Notes under the pieces: model-generated
The model's input: the letters and a program-made list of their open reading frames with translations, nothing else
Database searches by the model: none
What the model was told of the DNA's origin: nothing
NCBI GenBank assembly: GCA_021018815.1
Contig: JAITYX010000016.1
Span: forward strand, 2,796,001-2,860,000
DNA from: Talinum fruticosum
Lineage: Eukaryota; Streptophyta; Magnoliopsida; Caryophyllales; Talinaceae
DNA length: 64,000 bases
Reading direction: 5' to 3'
Position numbers and translations under genes: made by a program
Part shown: positions 1 through 12,511 of the stretch, piece by piece
Position numbering within the stretch: the first letter of the stretch is position 1
Layout of the letters: each line of letters begins with the position of its first letter

Positions 1-397
1 GAGGCAAGATGCAGCAGCGAGCGAGCAATGGCAGCGAGGGCTCGGAAAGAAGACAACGATGGGAAGCCACGGAGTAGAAGCATGAGAGAGGGAGGCGAGA
101 GACAGAGGGGAAGCGAAGCGGTAGGTTTTGTCATTTTCATGGGCCACTTTTTAAACAAATACAAGCCCAACTTTAATTTTTCGATTTCCCGACCAAGCCC
201 GAGCAAATTGTGATTTTTTGTGTCGACCCATTGGGTCAACCCGGACCCGACCCGACCCGACCCGACCAGAAAATTTCCAGGTTTTTCAGGTTCGGGTAAT
301 TTCGGGTTTTGGGTCTGAATTTCTTGTCCAAAACCCAGAAAATTCGGATCGGGTCGAGTCGGGTTTTGGTCGGGTCAAAAACTGCCAGCTCTACTAG
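1..397. mobile_element. Right end of a CGGGT-rich hAT-like element
   Basis: Positions 225-390 are packed with CGGGT/ACCCG motifs on both strands and end in a terminus reading AACTGCCAGCTCTA near 397. This resembles the TTGCCAGGTCTA terminus of the complete element at 43527-44753. Subterminal CGGGT clusters with such ends are typical of non-autonomous hAT elements. The left end is not visible, so the element probably starts outside the window, and no target duplication can be tested. The short ORF at 28-213 is not recognisable. Confidence 0.35.
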
Positions 398-1739
398 ATA
401 CCTCCTTTCATTTTAAGACTACCACTTACTGTATAAATACAAGGCCAATAATGGTCCTGGGGGTGATCATCGATTTTCACTCCGTGGCTCCAAAATTTAC
501 AATAAGCAAGGCGGTCGATAACAGCAATTATGGCTGTAGATAGGAGTTCTTTTGTTTTTGTTTTTTTTTTTTTTTTGGTGACACTTCAAGAGTTATACTA
601 TGGACCTGAAACTGTGATCTCGCTTCAACCACAAGTCAAGACTGTAAAGGTAATCCTGGGTTGGGAACGCAAGCTCCAGGGACTTGGGCCAGTGAGTGTT
701 TGAAAAAACTTGTTGCCCAATTCAGAAGTTCTTGGTATCCATATCAAGTGGAAGTAGAGGCCAGCGATCGAATCGGTGCGCTCAGTTAAGGCATTGGGAA
801 GTAGGAGAATCCCTGGAATGTAAGGTAAGGTTATAAAAGCATATGTGAGCCGCCGCTGGTGCCATGAATTATGTTTTTTTGGGGGGGTGGAAGGCAAGGG
901 TGTGGAGAAGGATTGGAATCGGGAGAGGAGGAGAGAGAATGGCCGGGAGGCAACCACACAACGGCACAAGGTTACGACCTCCAATTGCTTAGGATGCTCA
1001 CCACCACGTCATTCAGGAAGCGGCTCTTGGTCCTCGTCTTCGGGTTGATGATCACCGTCGAGGCATGGCTTGAAAGGTAGGGCGTAATGCGCTACTGTGG
1101 CTCTCAGGTTTGTCAAAACGCCTCTCATCTTTCACTGCAAAATCCTCATAATTCTTTTGTATAAATACATGTTTTCTTTCCTATTTTTCTCATGCCCAAA
1201 ATTATTGAAATCTTCTAGGAAAATACTCTATAGCCCTTTGTTTTTGGGGACAGTGGAGTTCTTAAGCATTGACGTAAAAGTCTTCCTAATAAGTGTGTTT
1301 CAAAGAATTCAAATTTTATTTTCTTTTTTATCGACGCGAGACCGCTATCATCTCAATCAACAGTTTGCTAATATTTATGATGTAATTTAATATAGAACAA
1401 AATAAGATAATAGCACTCGATATGGTTTAGTACTAGCCTATATTTCTATGCCTCTTTCTTCTTTGATTTTTTTCATTCTGTTTGGATTTTAAATAATATT
1501 TTATTATTCAAATCTTACTATTCAAATCTTAACTGATCATTTTATTTCTGGCTCATTAATTTGATACAATATTATTGTATTAGTGGACATTTAATAGTTT
1601 AAGTTTAGCATTGTCCCCAGATCTTGTATAATCACAATCCTGGTTTAACTTCCCAAGTCCATTATTAGCGTGCTTTGATTAGTGTCCTTTGCCCTGATAA
1701 TTGACCTGATGTGATTAAACTCCTCATTGTTGAAGATGA
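398..1739. other. Gene-free stretch, unrecognised ORFs only
   Basis: The stretch holds a poly-T run near 555-576 and AT-rich sequence. A 119-residue minus-strand reading frame lies at 625-984, but it has no recognisable domain, no clear promoter and no splice context. I see nothing else that I can support. Confidence 0.4.
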
Positions 1740-2990
1740 ACTAGGAAAATGACCCTATTCAACTGGTTTGGTTGGAGAGAGGATATTTCGCCTGGAGAAT
1801 AGCTTTGCCATTAAGGTTTGGAGAAATAAAATTGATATGATGAATCCACCGATAATTTGAAGCTGTCGCCCACACAAAATGTGACTTTGGGCACATGAAA
1901 AAAGGTGATTGTCTGTCTCTTCTTGAGAGTTGTAAAGCTTACAGAGGGGATCAGTCCGAACTCCTCTGTTAGCTAACCTCTTCCTCAGAGGGATCCCCTC
2001 ATGCAGGAATTATCACAGGAAAATTTTAATCCTTGGTGAGATATCTGTTTTCCAAATCCAATGGTCATCCCACTTTTATTTATCAAGATTATCTTGTGCT
2101 AGTCTAGTTGCCATTTTAGTTGAGAACAATCCATTTACCGGTAGTCCCCAGCAATACTCATCTGTAGCGGGGAATAGTGGTAAGGGTATGCCTTTAACAA
2201 CAATTGCCACTTGTGGAGGCAAGGTATCATTCAACTTAGAAATGTTCCAATTGTTATCAATTATAAAATCACTCACCCTGGTTTGTAACTCGAGTGAGGT
2301 AGGATCATACCCGGTGGCTTGAAATAGGCTCATATTAGAGCACCAGATATTTGTCTAAAAGAAAATGTCTCTCCCATTATCAATCTTCCACTGAATAACT
2401 CATAATACTTAAACAAAGATTTCCAGACCCAAGAATTTGTGTTTCTTGGTTTCCTGGAGAACAAGTCTCCTTGGCTTCCGTATTTAGCTATCATAAATTT
2501 TGACCACAGATTGTCTTGTTCTTTCAACAATTTTCATATGAGTTTGCATTGGAATGTTGTATTAATATCTTCAGCCCTACGCAGGCCTAGCCCTCCAAAA
2601 TGCTTTGGTTGACAGATGTGATCCCATACTATAATTGACATTCCCTTTTTGCCGTCAATTTTTCAGAAAAATTCCTATTATTTTTGTCAAGCGTCTGGGT
2701 CGTATACTTTGGAAGCTTAAAATATTGCATAGATGAGACAAAATAGATTCCAGGTTGGATTGGATGAGAACCACTCTTCCAGCTTTAGATAGAGTATTTG
2801 CTTTCCACGAGGCCAAGTTCCTGTTTGCTTTATCGACAATTGGGAAAACAACAGGATTTTTTTCTTGCCTTGAATTGTTGAGCACCCCAAGTACTTTCCC
2901 AGATATTCAACAATCGGAACGTGGAAAAGCTATTTCCCTATCTCTTCTAGTGGCATTTGGAGATAAAATCATGGATGATTTTTGAAAATT
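1740..2990 (-). mobile_element. Decayed LINE (non-LTR retrotransposon) reverse transcriptase 3' region
   Basis: Minus-strand translation in several broken frames matches the C-terminal half of plant L1-type LINE ORF2. Positions 2655-2885 encode the thumb-like segment with the motif LASWKANTLSKAGRVVLIQS. Positions 2330-2530 encode LWSKFMIAKYG and SWVWKSL. Positions 2076-2333 encode the WGLPVNGLFSTK-type segment. Positions 1800-2075 give WDDHWIWKTDISPRIKIFLW followed by a DPLC / EEETDNHLF zinc-finger-like zf-RVT pattern. Frames change between these blocks and stops intervene, so the copy is dead. The endonuclease and catalytic FADD-type core are absent, implying truncation. The left limit is approximate. 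Confidence 0.8.
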
Positions 2991-3261
2991 AATAAGTTGA
3001 CTAGAGGTTTTCATAAATCATCTAGAGGTGTTCGGGTGTAATGCTTTACTCTCCCTTAACAAAATTATTTAAGACTAAGCCCTTAACTCTTTTTTTTTAT
3101 ATAAGGGTAAATGTGTGTTATTTAACTGGATTTCTATCTTATGGGTAACTCTGATTAGACTTGAAGGTGCCTGGGAGACAGAAATATCAAGTTCGGGCTT
3201 ATAGCACGAGCCTACAATCCACCTCAACTCCTTCTCACAACTTAAACAGAAATTCTCCCGA

Positions 3262-3836
3262 AAATTCAAACCCTAGTAAAAGAGTAGAAGTGTGAAGTGT
3301 TTACTACTACGCCAACACTCATTGGTGACCAAACTCTTTACTTAGATAGAGGCCCAAAACCATTCGCCACAATAAAGCTTATACATATTTGCCCATACAA
3401 GTTCAAGAAATTACAGAGTTATGCCACCCTCTTTGCCTATAAATATCTTCACCGAATTAAACTTGTTCAATTCATATTGTGTGCTCATAAATACCTAGTC
3501 ATACATCGTCATATATTTCCTCATGAGCAGGTTTCCCCTTTTCTCTCTTTTATAGAGAAAAGTTATCCATATACCTACGAGGTATCGGTTACATGCTATC
3601 CTTAGTGGTATATGATATTCTCTCATTTTAAAATTTAAGTTTACTACATATATGAAGAGTGTGCACTACAACTTATAAGATATTTATTAGGTAATGTGTC
3701 ATAAATATTGTGTTTATATAAGCAATTGAATTTAATTATATTTTAAATAATTAATTTATATGAAATTATTTACCATGAATTAATTGATTACATTGATTCG
3801 AAAATAAATTCAAACCCTAGTAAAAAGAGTAGAAGG
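3262..3836. repeat. Segment bounded by a ~28-bp duplication, with filler-like junction
   Basis: The sequence ATTCAAACCCTAGTAAAAGAG with TAGAAG following occurs near 3264-3290 and again near 3807-3835. The second copy runs directly into GATCATACCCGGTG, which also occurs at about 2303 inside the LINE remnant. The arrangement looks like a patchwork of short copied pieces. Confidence 0.45.
3320..3460 (+). repeat. Dispersed repeat, uninterrupted copy
   Basis: This stretch reads ACTCTTTACTTAGATAGAGGCCC and continues through CATATTTGCCCATACAA to TTTGCCTATAAATATCTTC. It is homologous to 4027-4061 joined to 4609-4685, where an hAT element has been inserted. A TATAAATA box within it suggests a promoter-bearing (LTR-like) repeat, but no ends were resolved. 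Confidence 0.5.
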
Positions 3837-4026
3837 ATCATACCCGGTGCCTTAGTCATAATAAGTTGAAATTATGTTTATTCGAGAAGTCATTATTATC
3901 TTCAACTAATAATGGAAGATGATATATATAGGGAAAATAATACAAAATATTGGTTAAAGATAATGTGCAACGAATTAACCATATCACAATTTAATAGTAT
4001 TATATCCCTAAGCCAACTCTCACTTG

Positions 4027-4690
4027 CGGACCAAGCCCTTACTTAGACAAGGACCCAAAACTAGGGCTGAGCGGGACCGGGTACCCGGTCGTTTTGGCCG
4101 GACCGGTCCCGGTCCGGTTGCAACCGGGTCCTGATTTTGGACCCGGTCCCAGTCCCGGTTGCAACCGGGTCCAAAATCGAGACCTGGTCCCGGACCGGTT
4201 GAACCGGTTCGGGACCGGATACCCGGTTGCTGTCCTTTTTTTTTTTTTTAGTTTTTCAATTATCATTTTTGTTTTTATACTTTTTACAATTTTTTGGTAA
4301 AATTTTAGGCAATAATTATCCTATATTTTAACTATTTGATTTTTTTTTAGGCAAAGCAAACAAAGACTCAAGGCCGGGTCCAAGATTAGTTAGGGTTTGA
4401 ATTTTTTTTTTTAATAAAACCGAGTAATCGGGGCGGGTCCGGGACCGGGTCCAAGATTTTACTACCCGGTCCCAGCACCGGTTATAACCGGGTCCTACAA
4501 ATTGGACCCGGTCCCGGTCCAACCGGGTCCGGTTCTGGACCCGCTGGGTCCGGACCGGTTCCGGATCCGAACCGAGTACCGGAATTTTTGCTCACCCCTA
4601 CCCAAAACAATTCCCCATAGTAGAGCTTATGTATATTTGCTCATACAAATTCTTATGTCACTGTCTTTGCTATAAATATCTTCCTAAGGC
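4027..4690 (+). repeat. Second copy of the dispersed repeat, split by an hAT insertion
   Basis: The left half (4027-4061) and right half (4609-4690) together match 3320-3460. The interruption is exactly the element at 4062-4600 plus its duplicated 8-bp target. The uninterrupted neighbour therefore serves as an empty-site reference for the insertion. Confidence 0.55.
4062..4600. mobile_element. Complete non-autonomous hAT element with 8-bp target duplication
   Basis: The 539-bp element begins TAGGGCTGAGC and ends GCTCACCCCTA, giving near-perfect 11-bp inverted ends. It is flanked by CCCAAAAC at 4054-4061 and again at 4601-4608. An 8-bp target duplication is diagnostic of the hAT superfamily. 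Both subterminal regions are filled with ACCGG/CCGGT and ACCCGGTC motifs, and the middle is T-rich with no transposase ORF, so it must have been moved in trans. Confidence 0.85.
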
Positions 4691-4812
4691 TTTTTTTTTT
4701 TTTTTTTACTTTTACTTTTGCACTTTCTCTCTTTTATGTGGACTAAGATAGAGTTTTTCGTTTGAGTGGAAAATTGGTTGTCATTTGTGAATAAATAAAT
4801 TAGATTTTCCAC

Positions 4813-4847
<35 letters not shown>

Positions 4848-4894
4848 TATTATTATTATTATTATTATTATTATCATTATTATTATTATTATTA
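4813..4894. repeat. (ATA)n/(TAT)n palindromic trinucleotide microsatellite
   Basis: A run of AAT repeats changes into a run of ATT repeats, so the tract is an inverted repeat able to fold back on itself. One C interrupts the right arm. Confidence 0.9.
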
Positions 4895-5432
4895 GTGGTG
4901 TTGTTGTTATTGTTGTTGTAAAAAGAACATTATTATATTTAAAAATTAGTGTTTGATCTCATTTTAGTTTTTAAAATCCAAAAATAATTTTAAAATAAGG
5001 GTCAAACACCCATTAAATCTTAATTAATTACTTTATTTCTCCTTTGATAACCCAATTTGTTTCTTTTTCTATCTCATCAAATAGTCACTTGCCATGAGTG
5101 ATGTGGTTGCCGCAAAATAGAAACTATATTATCTATCCTCCCTATATCTCTTTTCCTCATCTTCCCTATCTTTCTTCCCGATTTCTCTTCTATATTTCAC
5201 CTCGTCTCAGTCTTTCTCCCCTTTGATGTGTTTATCTCTCTCTTTCGATTTCTCCTCTCCCTCTCACACCCCGTCTCTCTCACTCTTACTCCTACCCTCA
5301 CTTGTGTTTATTTCTCACTTGTGTTCTAATGTTGGATAAAAGCCATAAGTTACGTATGTCATTGGTGTTTGTTTGATTATTGTTTGAGCTGAAAATAAAT
5401 AGAGGATTCCTCCACTGTTATTTTATGCTTAG

Positions 5433-5853
5433 TGTCACGGGACGATAATTCACTCAAATTTAACTTCGTACGGCGCCAACAAACTACACTTGAAACCCTA
5501 TGAGCTTGCTAGTAAGCCTAGAGGATGCTTGGTACTTAAGATTTGAAAAGGCTAAGTAAGCAAGAAAACACTTAAAGAGAGAAAGAGTTTGGGAGAATGT
5601 TTTGTGTATTACTTGGAACTCTTGGATCCTTGGATTACTTTCTTGAATGGTTTAAAAATGAGTCCTCAAGGGCGTATATATACTTGCTCACCTCCTCGAT
5701 GGACGGTGGAGATTGATTCGATCATATGACCTAGATTTATTCTCTAAAATACTCTACATAAATATCTAAGTTTCCATATACAAATGTAGAATATTATGGA
5801 ATTTTGTGGAATGACAAATAAAATTCTAGAGGATTCTAGAGCGTTCCGTAACA
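5433..5853. mobile_element. Possible small solo LTR or TRIM-like element
   Basis: The segment starts TGTCACGGGAC and ends GTTCCGTAACA, giving 11-bp inverted ends with two mismatches and the canonical TG...CA. It contains a TATATATA-type box near 5676-5683. The flanking bases CTTAG and CTACA are not a convincing 5-bp duplication, so the call is tentative. No matching second LTR was seen. Confidence 0.4.
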
Positions 5854-5954
5854 CTACAAAAAGAAGGAAAGAACAAATAAAAAAATTTTAATTCTTTCTC
5901 TTTTTATAACAAAATTTTGTTAACTTGTGCTTGTTTCGAAGTTACATAAAAACT

Positions 5955-6505
5955 ATTAGATTATTTGGTAAAGAGTTTTTGGAATAACTTTTTTACCAAA
6001 AAGCTCTTTTACAAAAAAACTCTTTTGGAAGAACTTATTACAATTAATACTTGAAATTATCATATTATTGTTCATATTTTGGTGAAATTATGCTAGTTTT
6101 CATTGAAATTATGCTTATGTGTAGGATTCTTTTAGTTCATATTTTTTCAATTTTAGAAGAATAGTAGAGAATAATTATAAATATTTATATTAATATTTTT
6201 ATTTTAATATTTGTCATATTTTAACAAATAATTTATTTTATCATAATAGTTAAATAATTTTGTCACATAAATGTAAAATATATTATTAAAAATTAACTTC
6301 AAAAAGATATACGTAATTAAAATTATATAGAAGATATAAATATAATTTTATATATCACATAATTCTTAATTAATGTTGAGAAAAATATGAAGATGAATAA
6401 AAATAATTATAATGTATAAAACAATTAATGAAATTGAGCTATGGATATAAATGAAATTTCACCGAACACTTTTGTTAGAAAAAACTAATTTTACCAAACA
6501 CATTT
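5955..6505. mobile_element. Probable degenerate MITE
   Basis: The left edge carries TTTGGTAAAGAG and the right edge carries TTTACCAAACAC, forming loose inverted ends around an AT-rich core with no ORF. Ends of the GTTTGGTAAA type are common in plant MITEs. I could not identify a target duplication. Confidence 0.3.
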
Positions 6506-9500
6506 TCCTTAAATAACTAATGCAAACGATTAAGTCAAACAGGTTAACGACTAACAACTAACAACTAACAACTGATTGCCACATAGGGTCGATATCTATT
6601 TCTATTTTTGTTCGTTTCGTTAATTTCGCCTCTTTTCTTTTACACGTTTCGTTCATTTCTGCTCTTTTCTATTCGTTTCTACTTCTATTTTTACTTCTGT
6701 TTATTTTTTGTTTAACTTCGAATAGGTAGATATTTTTTAGGTGAAGAACTCTTCTTCTAGTCAAGAACTACAATAAAATGATACTTTTATCAAATAAGAA
6801 ATCCTTAAGAGATTAAAAAATCAATAAAAAGAGTTACTGTAGATAAAAATTGAAATGGTATTATGGTAACTTTTACTGTCGTTAATCGTTTCTCTCAAAT
6901 GTCACTTCCTCTCTGCTCTTCTCACGGTTGTTCAGTCTTCACCCTCTCCCCTAAAATGGAATCCACACCTTTTTCCATTCTTTTTAAGCACCCAACCTCC
7001 GTGCACATCTTTCAATCTTCTCTCTTTCCTACCATTAATTGTCATTAATTGGTTACAAATTGGCAGGTTGAAGTGGAAGAATGTACATCAAATCCATCCA
7101 CATTCCTCACGTAATCGTCATCCAAACAAGAAGGTTAATAATTAAAAACATGAAGACACTGGTTATGGTTCAAACAAATAAGACCAATTATACATGATCC
7201 TTAAGAAACTTCTTCAATTCTGGACTGCAAAGCCAAAGCAGTAATAAGAGCGAATTGGAGATAGAGGACGATATTCTTCTCTAACCTGTGAGGCCCCATT
7301 TCTCTCATTTTCTTTTTTGATTTTTACGCTAAAATTTGACTTGTTTTCTCCAAATTTACACTTCATTAGCCTTCATTAACAATGATGTTAGGGTCGAGTC
7401 ACTTGGAGATGTGAAAGTGAAATCATGTTTGTTAGACATCAATATATTCCACCCCTTTTGATTTTCAGGTTCAGTTCATTTAGCTTTCAGTATTTGCTTT
7501 GGGGTTGCAATAACTAACTTTTTGTAAGATGTATGCTTAGGAGTCTACTTTTTTATTTTTAATTTATAATTATAGTAGATGCATAGTCTATATGATGTCT
7601 AAGTTACCGTCCATAACATTCATGCGAAGACTAAGTGCTTAGATCTTGTTTTCATTTGCTCCTTTTTCTGTTGATAGTAGATTATCATATTTGTGCCATG
7701 AGCAAAATTGAAGGTAGGATTCAAATGTGACTTGTATTTAACTTATAAAAGATTTACACGAGGCCCCCTCACCCAATTCTATTTAGTAGATGTTGGTCTA
7801 ATTTGATAGCCCTTTCAATTAAATATACAAGACTGTTTGTTGATAGAATGATCTCTGGTGACAGTAGATTATCATAGTTGTTTGCATTAGTATTAATTAA
7901 TTAGGTATCTTGGACACGTTCTTTCCTTTGTTTTGGTTCATTTGTCTAACTTTTTTGGGTGGGGGTGGGTTCCTTTATTCTTGACATATTTAATATTGAT
8001 TTTTGAGTTATCGAAGTTTCTATTAAATGCTCTTTTTTGGAGATCCTTCAAATTATTTTTCTTTGAATATATTACAACACATATAGTTAAAGGCTCCTTG
8101 TATGTTTTTTGGGGATTATTTAAATTAGTTTTTTTTTTTTTAACTATATTACAACACATATAGTTGAATTTTATTATGATAGTTCTTCATTGGCAATCAG
8201 TCACATACACATATATGTATGTCTTGTGAAGCTCTACTTTCAACAGTAACACTACAACTACTAGGCTCATGGTTTCCCATTTCTTTTTCTCATTTTCCAG
8301 TTAAAATTTATGATTTTTAATTCATAACTTATGTCTTTAGGAAATTCTCTTTTTATGATTATTAGGAATGGGTCACTTTGTGTACAATGATATTTATAGG
8401 GATAAGGTTGCATATATCTGAGTCTCCCTAATTCTTCAAAAGTAGAGCCTACATTAGGAGTTAGTTATAGTAATTACGTAAGTCATTGAATGTGCTCATG
8501 TTGTTGTTGTCTTCAAGTTAAATGCTAAAATTAAGATGTACAAACAAAATTTTCCAAGAAGATTTTGTTGTTCTGAGTATATTGTGGAACTATATGTGTT
8601 GTTGCCTTTGGAAAACTAGGCCACTAAGACTTTACGTCTACTACATTGCCGTTGTTCTGGTGGAGGGTATATGTGCTCTTATGTATGCCTTATATAACTT
8701 TGTTCAATAGTACTAGGGACCCTCTTGTTGTTATGTTTAATTACAAGAAAACTGGCAAGATTGACATTAGCGATTTTTTAAAGTATGAAATCATTGATAG
8801 GTAATTGTTTGCTTATATTTTGTTGAGCTAAATCTTTATTATTACACTTATTTTTCATTTTTGTACTAATTTTTCATTTTGCATTCATTCATACGTATGC
8901 ACGTAAGTTGATTTTCAAATGAAAATGGATACTTCATGTGCAATGCACATTAAGTTCAATAGAATACGAGGAGATATCCTTATTGGATGTCTAATGTGAA
9001 GTTCCGATGTTGAGTTTTAATGAATGATATTTTTGCATAGCATTGTACCATAATTTTTCTTTGTGGAGCAGATTGTGCTTTGGATCTTTGGATAGAAATT
9101 TTCAGAGCCATTTAGGGTAGACAATTCTTTGAAAAGGATAGGAAAAAGGTGGATACAAGAGAGGATCTCCTAAAATTTTCCTTTTCAATACTATTCATCA
9201 AATATTTTGATTGTGTTTGCGTACAATTTTGATGTTATATCTTTTGATTTCAAGATCAATGACAAGTTTGATTTTCCTAGAAAAAATCTTACATGCTTTA
9301 TTTTAAAAATGAAGTTTACATTTTTCTATTTTTCCTTAAATCTCCTAAGCAAAAGACATCTCCAAGAAATTTATCCCTTGTTAATGTACTATTAATCTAC
9401 AATTCTATTTCACCATTTTGGATGTGTTCAACACTAACTTTTGAGGCAGTGGTTAGTGTTTTGGAGTAAGTAAAACACTACTTATCTAAAAATATAAGTG

Positions 9501-11204
9501 TTTGGCAAAGTAGTGTTTGACATAGTGATTAAATTTTTTCGAAAAGTTACTCAAAGTAACGTTTTCAAAAACACTACCTAGTGTTTGCACATATATTTCC
9601 AAAATTCTCCTTTTTATTTTCTAAAAAATTTTATCAATTATGTTCTTTCAAATTATTTTATACAAATCTGTTACTTAAACAGATACTATTACCAAACATA
9701 CTTATCATAAATTACTAGTTGAACATTTAACCACTAACCACTAGTCAATAACAGCTAATCGCTAATAAAAATAGTTAACAGCTACTAAAACAGCTAACCA
9801 CTACTAAAATACTTAATTTTATCGAACAAGCCTGCATCTGCCACTAGCATGAAATTCATGATTCAGTTCTTGATAGCATGATTCCTACTATCCATGCCAT
9901 TTTTTTGTAAATCCCAAAATATATTTCTTTTTGCTTGTTAGCCTCTTTACCCTATTTTGCTTAAGTGTAAATTTTTTTAACCTTATTTTATTAGCTTTAA
10001 TTTTACCGCACATCCTTAAAATGATGAACAACTATAATCTTACTCTAATACCAAAGACAATTTAAATATTTTATTATTGTTGCTTTTATTATTACATCAT
10101 TGTATCTACTTATTGTATTTACCGCGCACGATATTTTAGCTAGTTATCATAAAAATTATGCCGACGGTTAAGAGTCAAGGCAAAGTTTACCGTAAAATTA
10201 ACTAATAACTATCCAACGCTTAATAATATGTTAACAGACATAGGAGTAAATTATTCAATTTTTTATTTAAAAAAGCATTCATTTATTTTACTTTCTCATG
10301 TAGATTGGATGATATTTTAAAATTTTTCAATAAAGGAAACGATGTCACAAAATTGAAAGTTATATTTTAAAAAATCTCTATCCTTACTAACAAAAATAAA
10401 CGAAAATATACATGATAATTTTTAACTGATTTATTTTAATTTTATCATTAAATACCCCAATTTTTATGGTAATAATTTTTTCATCTAATTAAGTGACATA
10501 ATGTTAATATAAAATTAAAATTATAATAATTAAAAAATCTAAATGAATAGTAATTCACACTTGCCAAGAATTTAGACATCCATTAATGCTTTCTAATTAC
10601 TCATTGTGAATGTAGTCACCCATTTATAAGTGACCGTCAATTTTAGGACTATGACAAGTTCATAAAATTTTAAGAATATTCGAACCATCAAATTTTAGAA
10701 CCAATACAGATCCCATCGGAATTAAAGTGTGGTTTCACTTAGCATATTTGCTTAGTTCAATAATATTCTTTTTTATTTTTATTTTTTCGGGTATTAGGAC
10801 AAATCAAGTTTTTCTTTGATGCACTTCACTGGATTATAACAACTTTAAAAATATTAAATTCCTTTTTGAGTTAATGATTAAAAACGTTCATTGAACTAAA
10901 AATTAGAGTCCTTTTTATATTTAAAATAAAATAGACCCTACGAATAAAAAAATATCTAATTAACTCACCTAAAATGTTAAAAAAAATATTAAACAAATGT
11001 AAATAAGAATATACGTATTGGATTTATCATTTTTTATTCTCTCCTGTGAAAAATAATCCAAGATAGGAACTCATTAACAATACCCGTACATATAAGTGAT
11101 ACCTTAGCCTACTTACTGGTCAAGATTAAAGTTTTTAGTATATTAGATCTCAATTTCAATTCTTCTCTTTCTTATTATATTATACTGCCATTTGTAACTT
11201 ATCC

Positions 11205-11205
<1 letters not shown>
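6506..11205. other. AT-rich intergenic region, no gene recognised
   Basis: Short ORFs at 6863-7048, 7933-8163, 8522-8710 and 9207-9395 show no recognisable domain and use AT-rich codons like the surrounding DNA. Around 9430-9830 there are scattered TAACCACTA/AACACTA motifs resembling the ends of degenerate MITEs, without clear borders. Confidence 0.5.

Positions 11206-11272
<67 letters not shown>
11206..11272. repeat. (AT)n microsatellite
   Basis: About 33 uninterrupted AT dinucleotides. Confidence 0.95.
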
Positions 11273-11274
<2 letters not shown>

Positions 11275-12089
11275 AGAATTAGCATTTAAAATGAGAATTA
11301 AAAACTTTAAATCTCAGCCTTTAATTTTTCATTCAAGGGTTTTGATTTTGCCACATCATCACACACTCAATTCTAACATCCATACCCCCTCTAAACCCTA
11401 ATGTAAATCCCGACCACCACCAACTTTCCTGGCGTGCGGCAACCAGCGACCGGCAACCGGCAATCGGAGGCGGGCGATTGGAGACCGGAGACCGGCGACC
11501 GGCAAACTTGCCGTCGAAAACAATGAAAATCCTAAGAAAATGGATGAAATTTGAGGCGAGCATTAACCCATCGAGAAGAAGCTTTGAAATTTCCGGCGAG
11601 CATGGTGAAATTCGAGGCATGGTGAGAAGAGAGAGAAAGAAGAGTGGTTGCCTAGTCATTACAACATCAATCCAAGCCCTCTATCAAACGAGGCTAGGTA
11701 AGCCCAAAGCCCATTAGGGTTAGGGTTTCCTACCTAATGACTCGTAAATGACTATCTTATCTCTCATTTATTTCTCCTATAAATACTCACCAAACTTTGA
11801 CACAAAACCCATCATACCACAACTCATAAGAAACATATCACTTTTGGCTAACTCACTTATCCTTTCTACTTATAGATAAATCCTTACATTTTCAGTAAAA
11901 CCGCACAAATCTCAAAAATCCCCTCTTCACAAACTTCAAGGAAGATTCTCCTTAACTTTTCGACTTTCCTCGAGCTCCTCGTCATTTCTCACATTCTTGT
12001 TTCCTCTTTCTTTCTCTACATCTCGCCTCCCCCTTCTATCTCATTGGCAACCACCTCTCTTCTCTCCCTCTCTCTTGCCAAGTCCACGG
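11273..12089. other. Low-copy-looking stretch with TATA box, no gene resolved
   Basis: The stretch has a GC-richer patch at 11400-11700 with repeated ACCGGCGACCGGCAA motifs and overlapping unrecognised ORFs on both strands. CTCCTATAAATACTCACC near 11775-11792 looks like a promoter on the plus strand. It is followed by ACAAATCTCAAAAATCCCC-type sequence, which resembles the leader of an LTR retroelement. A similar leader-like sequence lies on the minus strand at 14500-14790. Neither has definable ends. Confidence 0.3.
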
Positions 12090-12229
12090 CAACAAACTCT
12101 CATGTTACCGTCTTTGCCTATAAATCCCCATAAGAGTCAATGAATCAAACTCTCATTCTACCCTCTTTGCCTATAAATCCCCATAAGAGTCAATGAATCA
12201 AACTCTCATTCTACCCTCTTTGCCTATCG
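12090..12229 (+). repeat. 53-bp tandem repeat containing a TATA box
   Basis: Two full units and one partial unit start near 12090, 12143 and 12196. Each carries CAAACTCTCAT, then CTTTGCCTATAAATCCCC, then ATAAGAGTCAATG. The second and third units are nearly identical where they overlap, so the duplication is recent. The core resembles the TTTGCCTATAAATATCTTC part of the repeat at 3320-3460. Confidence 0.85.
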
Positions 12230-12511
12230 TAATTTTTATTAAAGCAATATGGCCATAAAAATGGATATACTAACATAATATACTAATACGATATGACACA
12301 ATTAGAGAGAGAATAGCACCATAAAAATATGGTATTTTTATTAAAATTAGAATAATAAGTCAGTTACAAAGGTATTTTGAATTAATTAACATATGACAAA
12401 GAGGAATACATTAAACCAACTAAAATTGAATAACAAATACCCAACAATATATCAACTCAAAAGTTGTAAAATAAATAGAAAATTTCTCATTAATTAGGCA
12501 CAACTTCTTCA

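Noticed and set aside
625..984. 119-codon minus-strand ORF near the left end
   Set aside because: No recognisable domain, no promoter or splice context, and overlapping ORFs of similar length on the other strand; likely chance.
3836..3860. GGATCATACCCGGTG as a 5S-rRNA-like (Cassandra) promoter
   Set aside because: The match to 5S internal control regions is too short, and the same bases occur in the LINE remnant at 2303.
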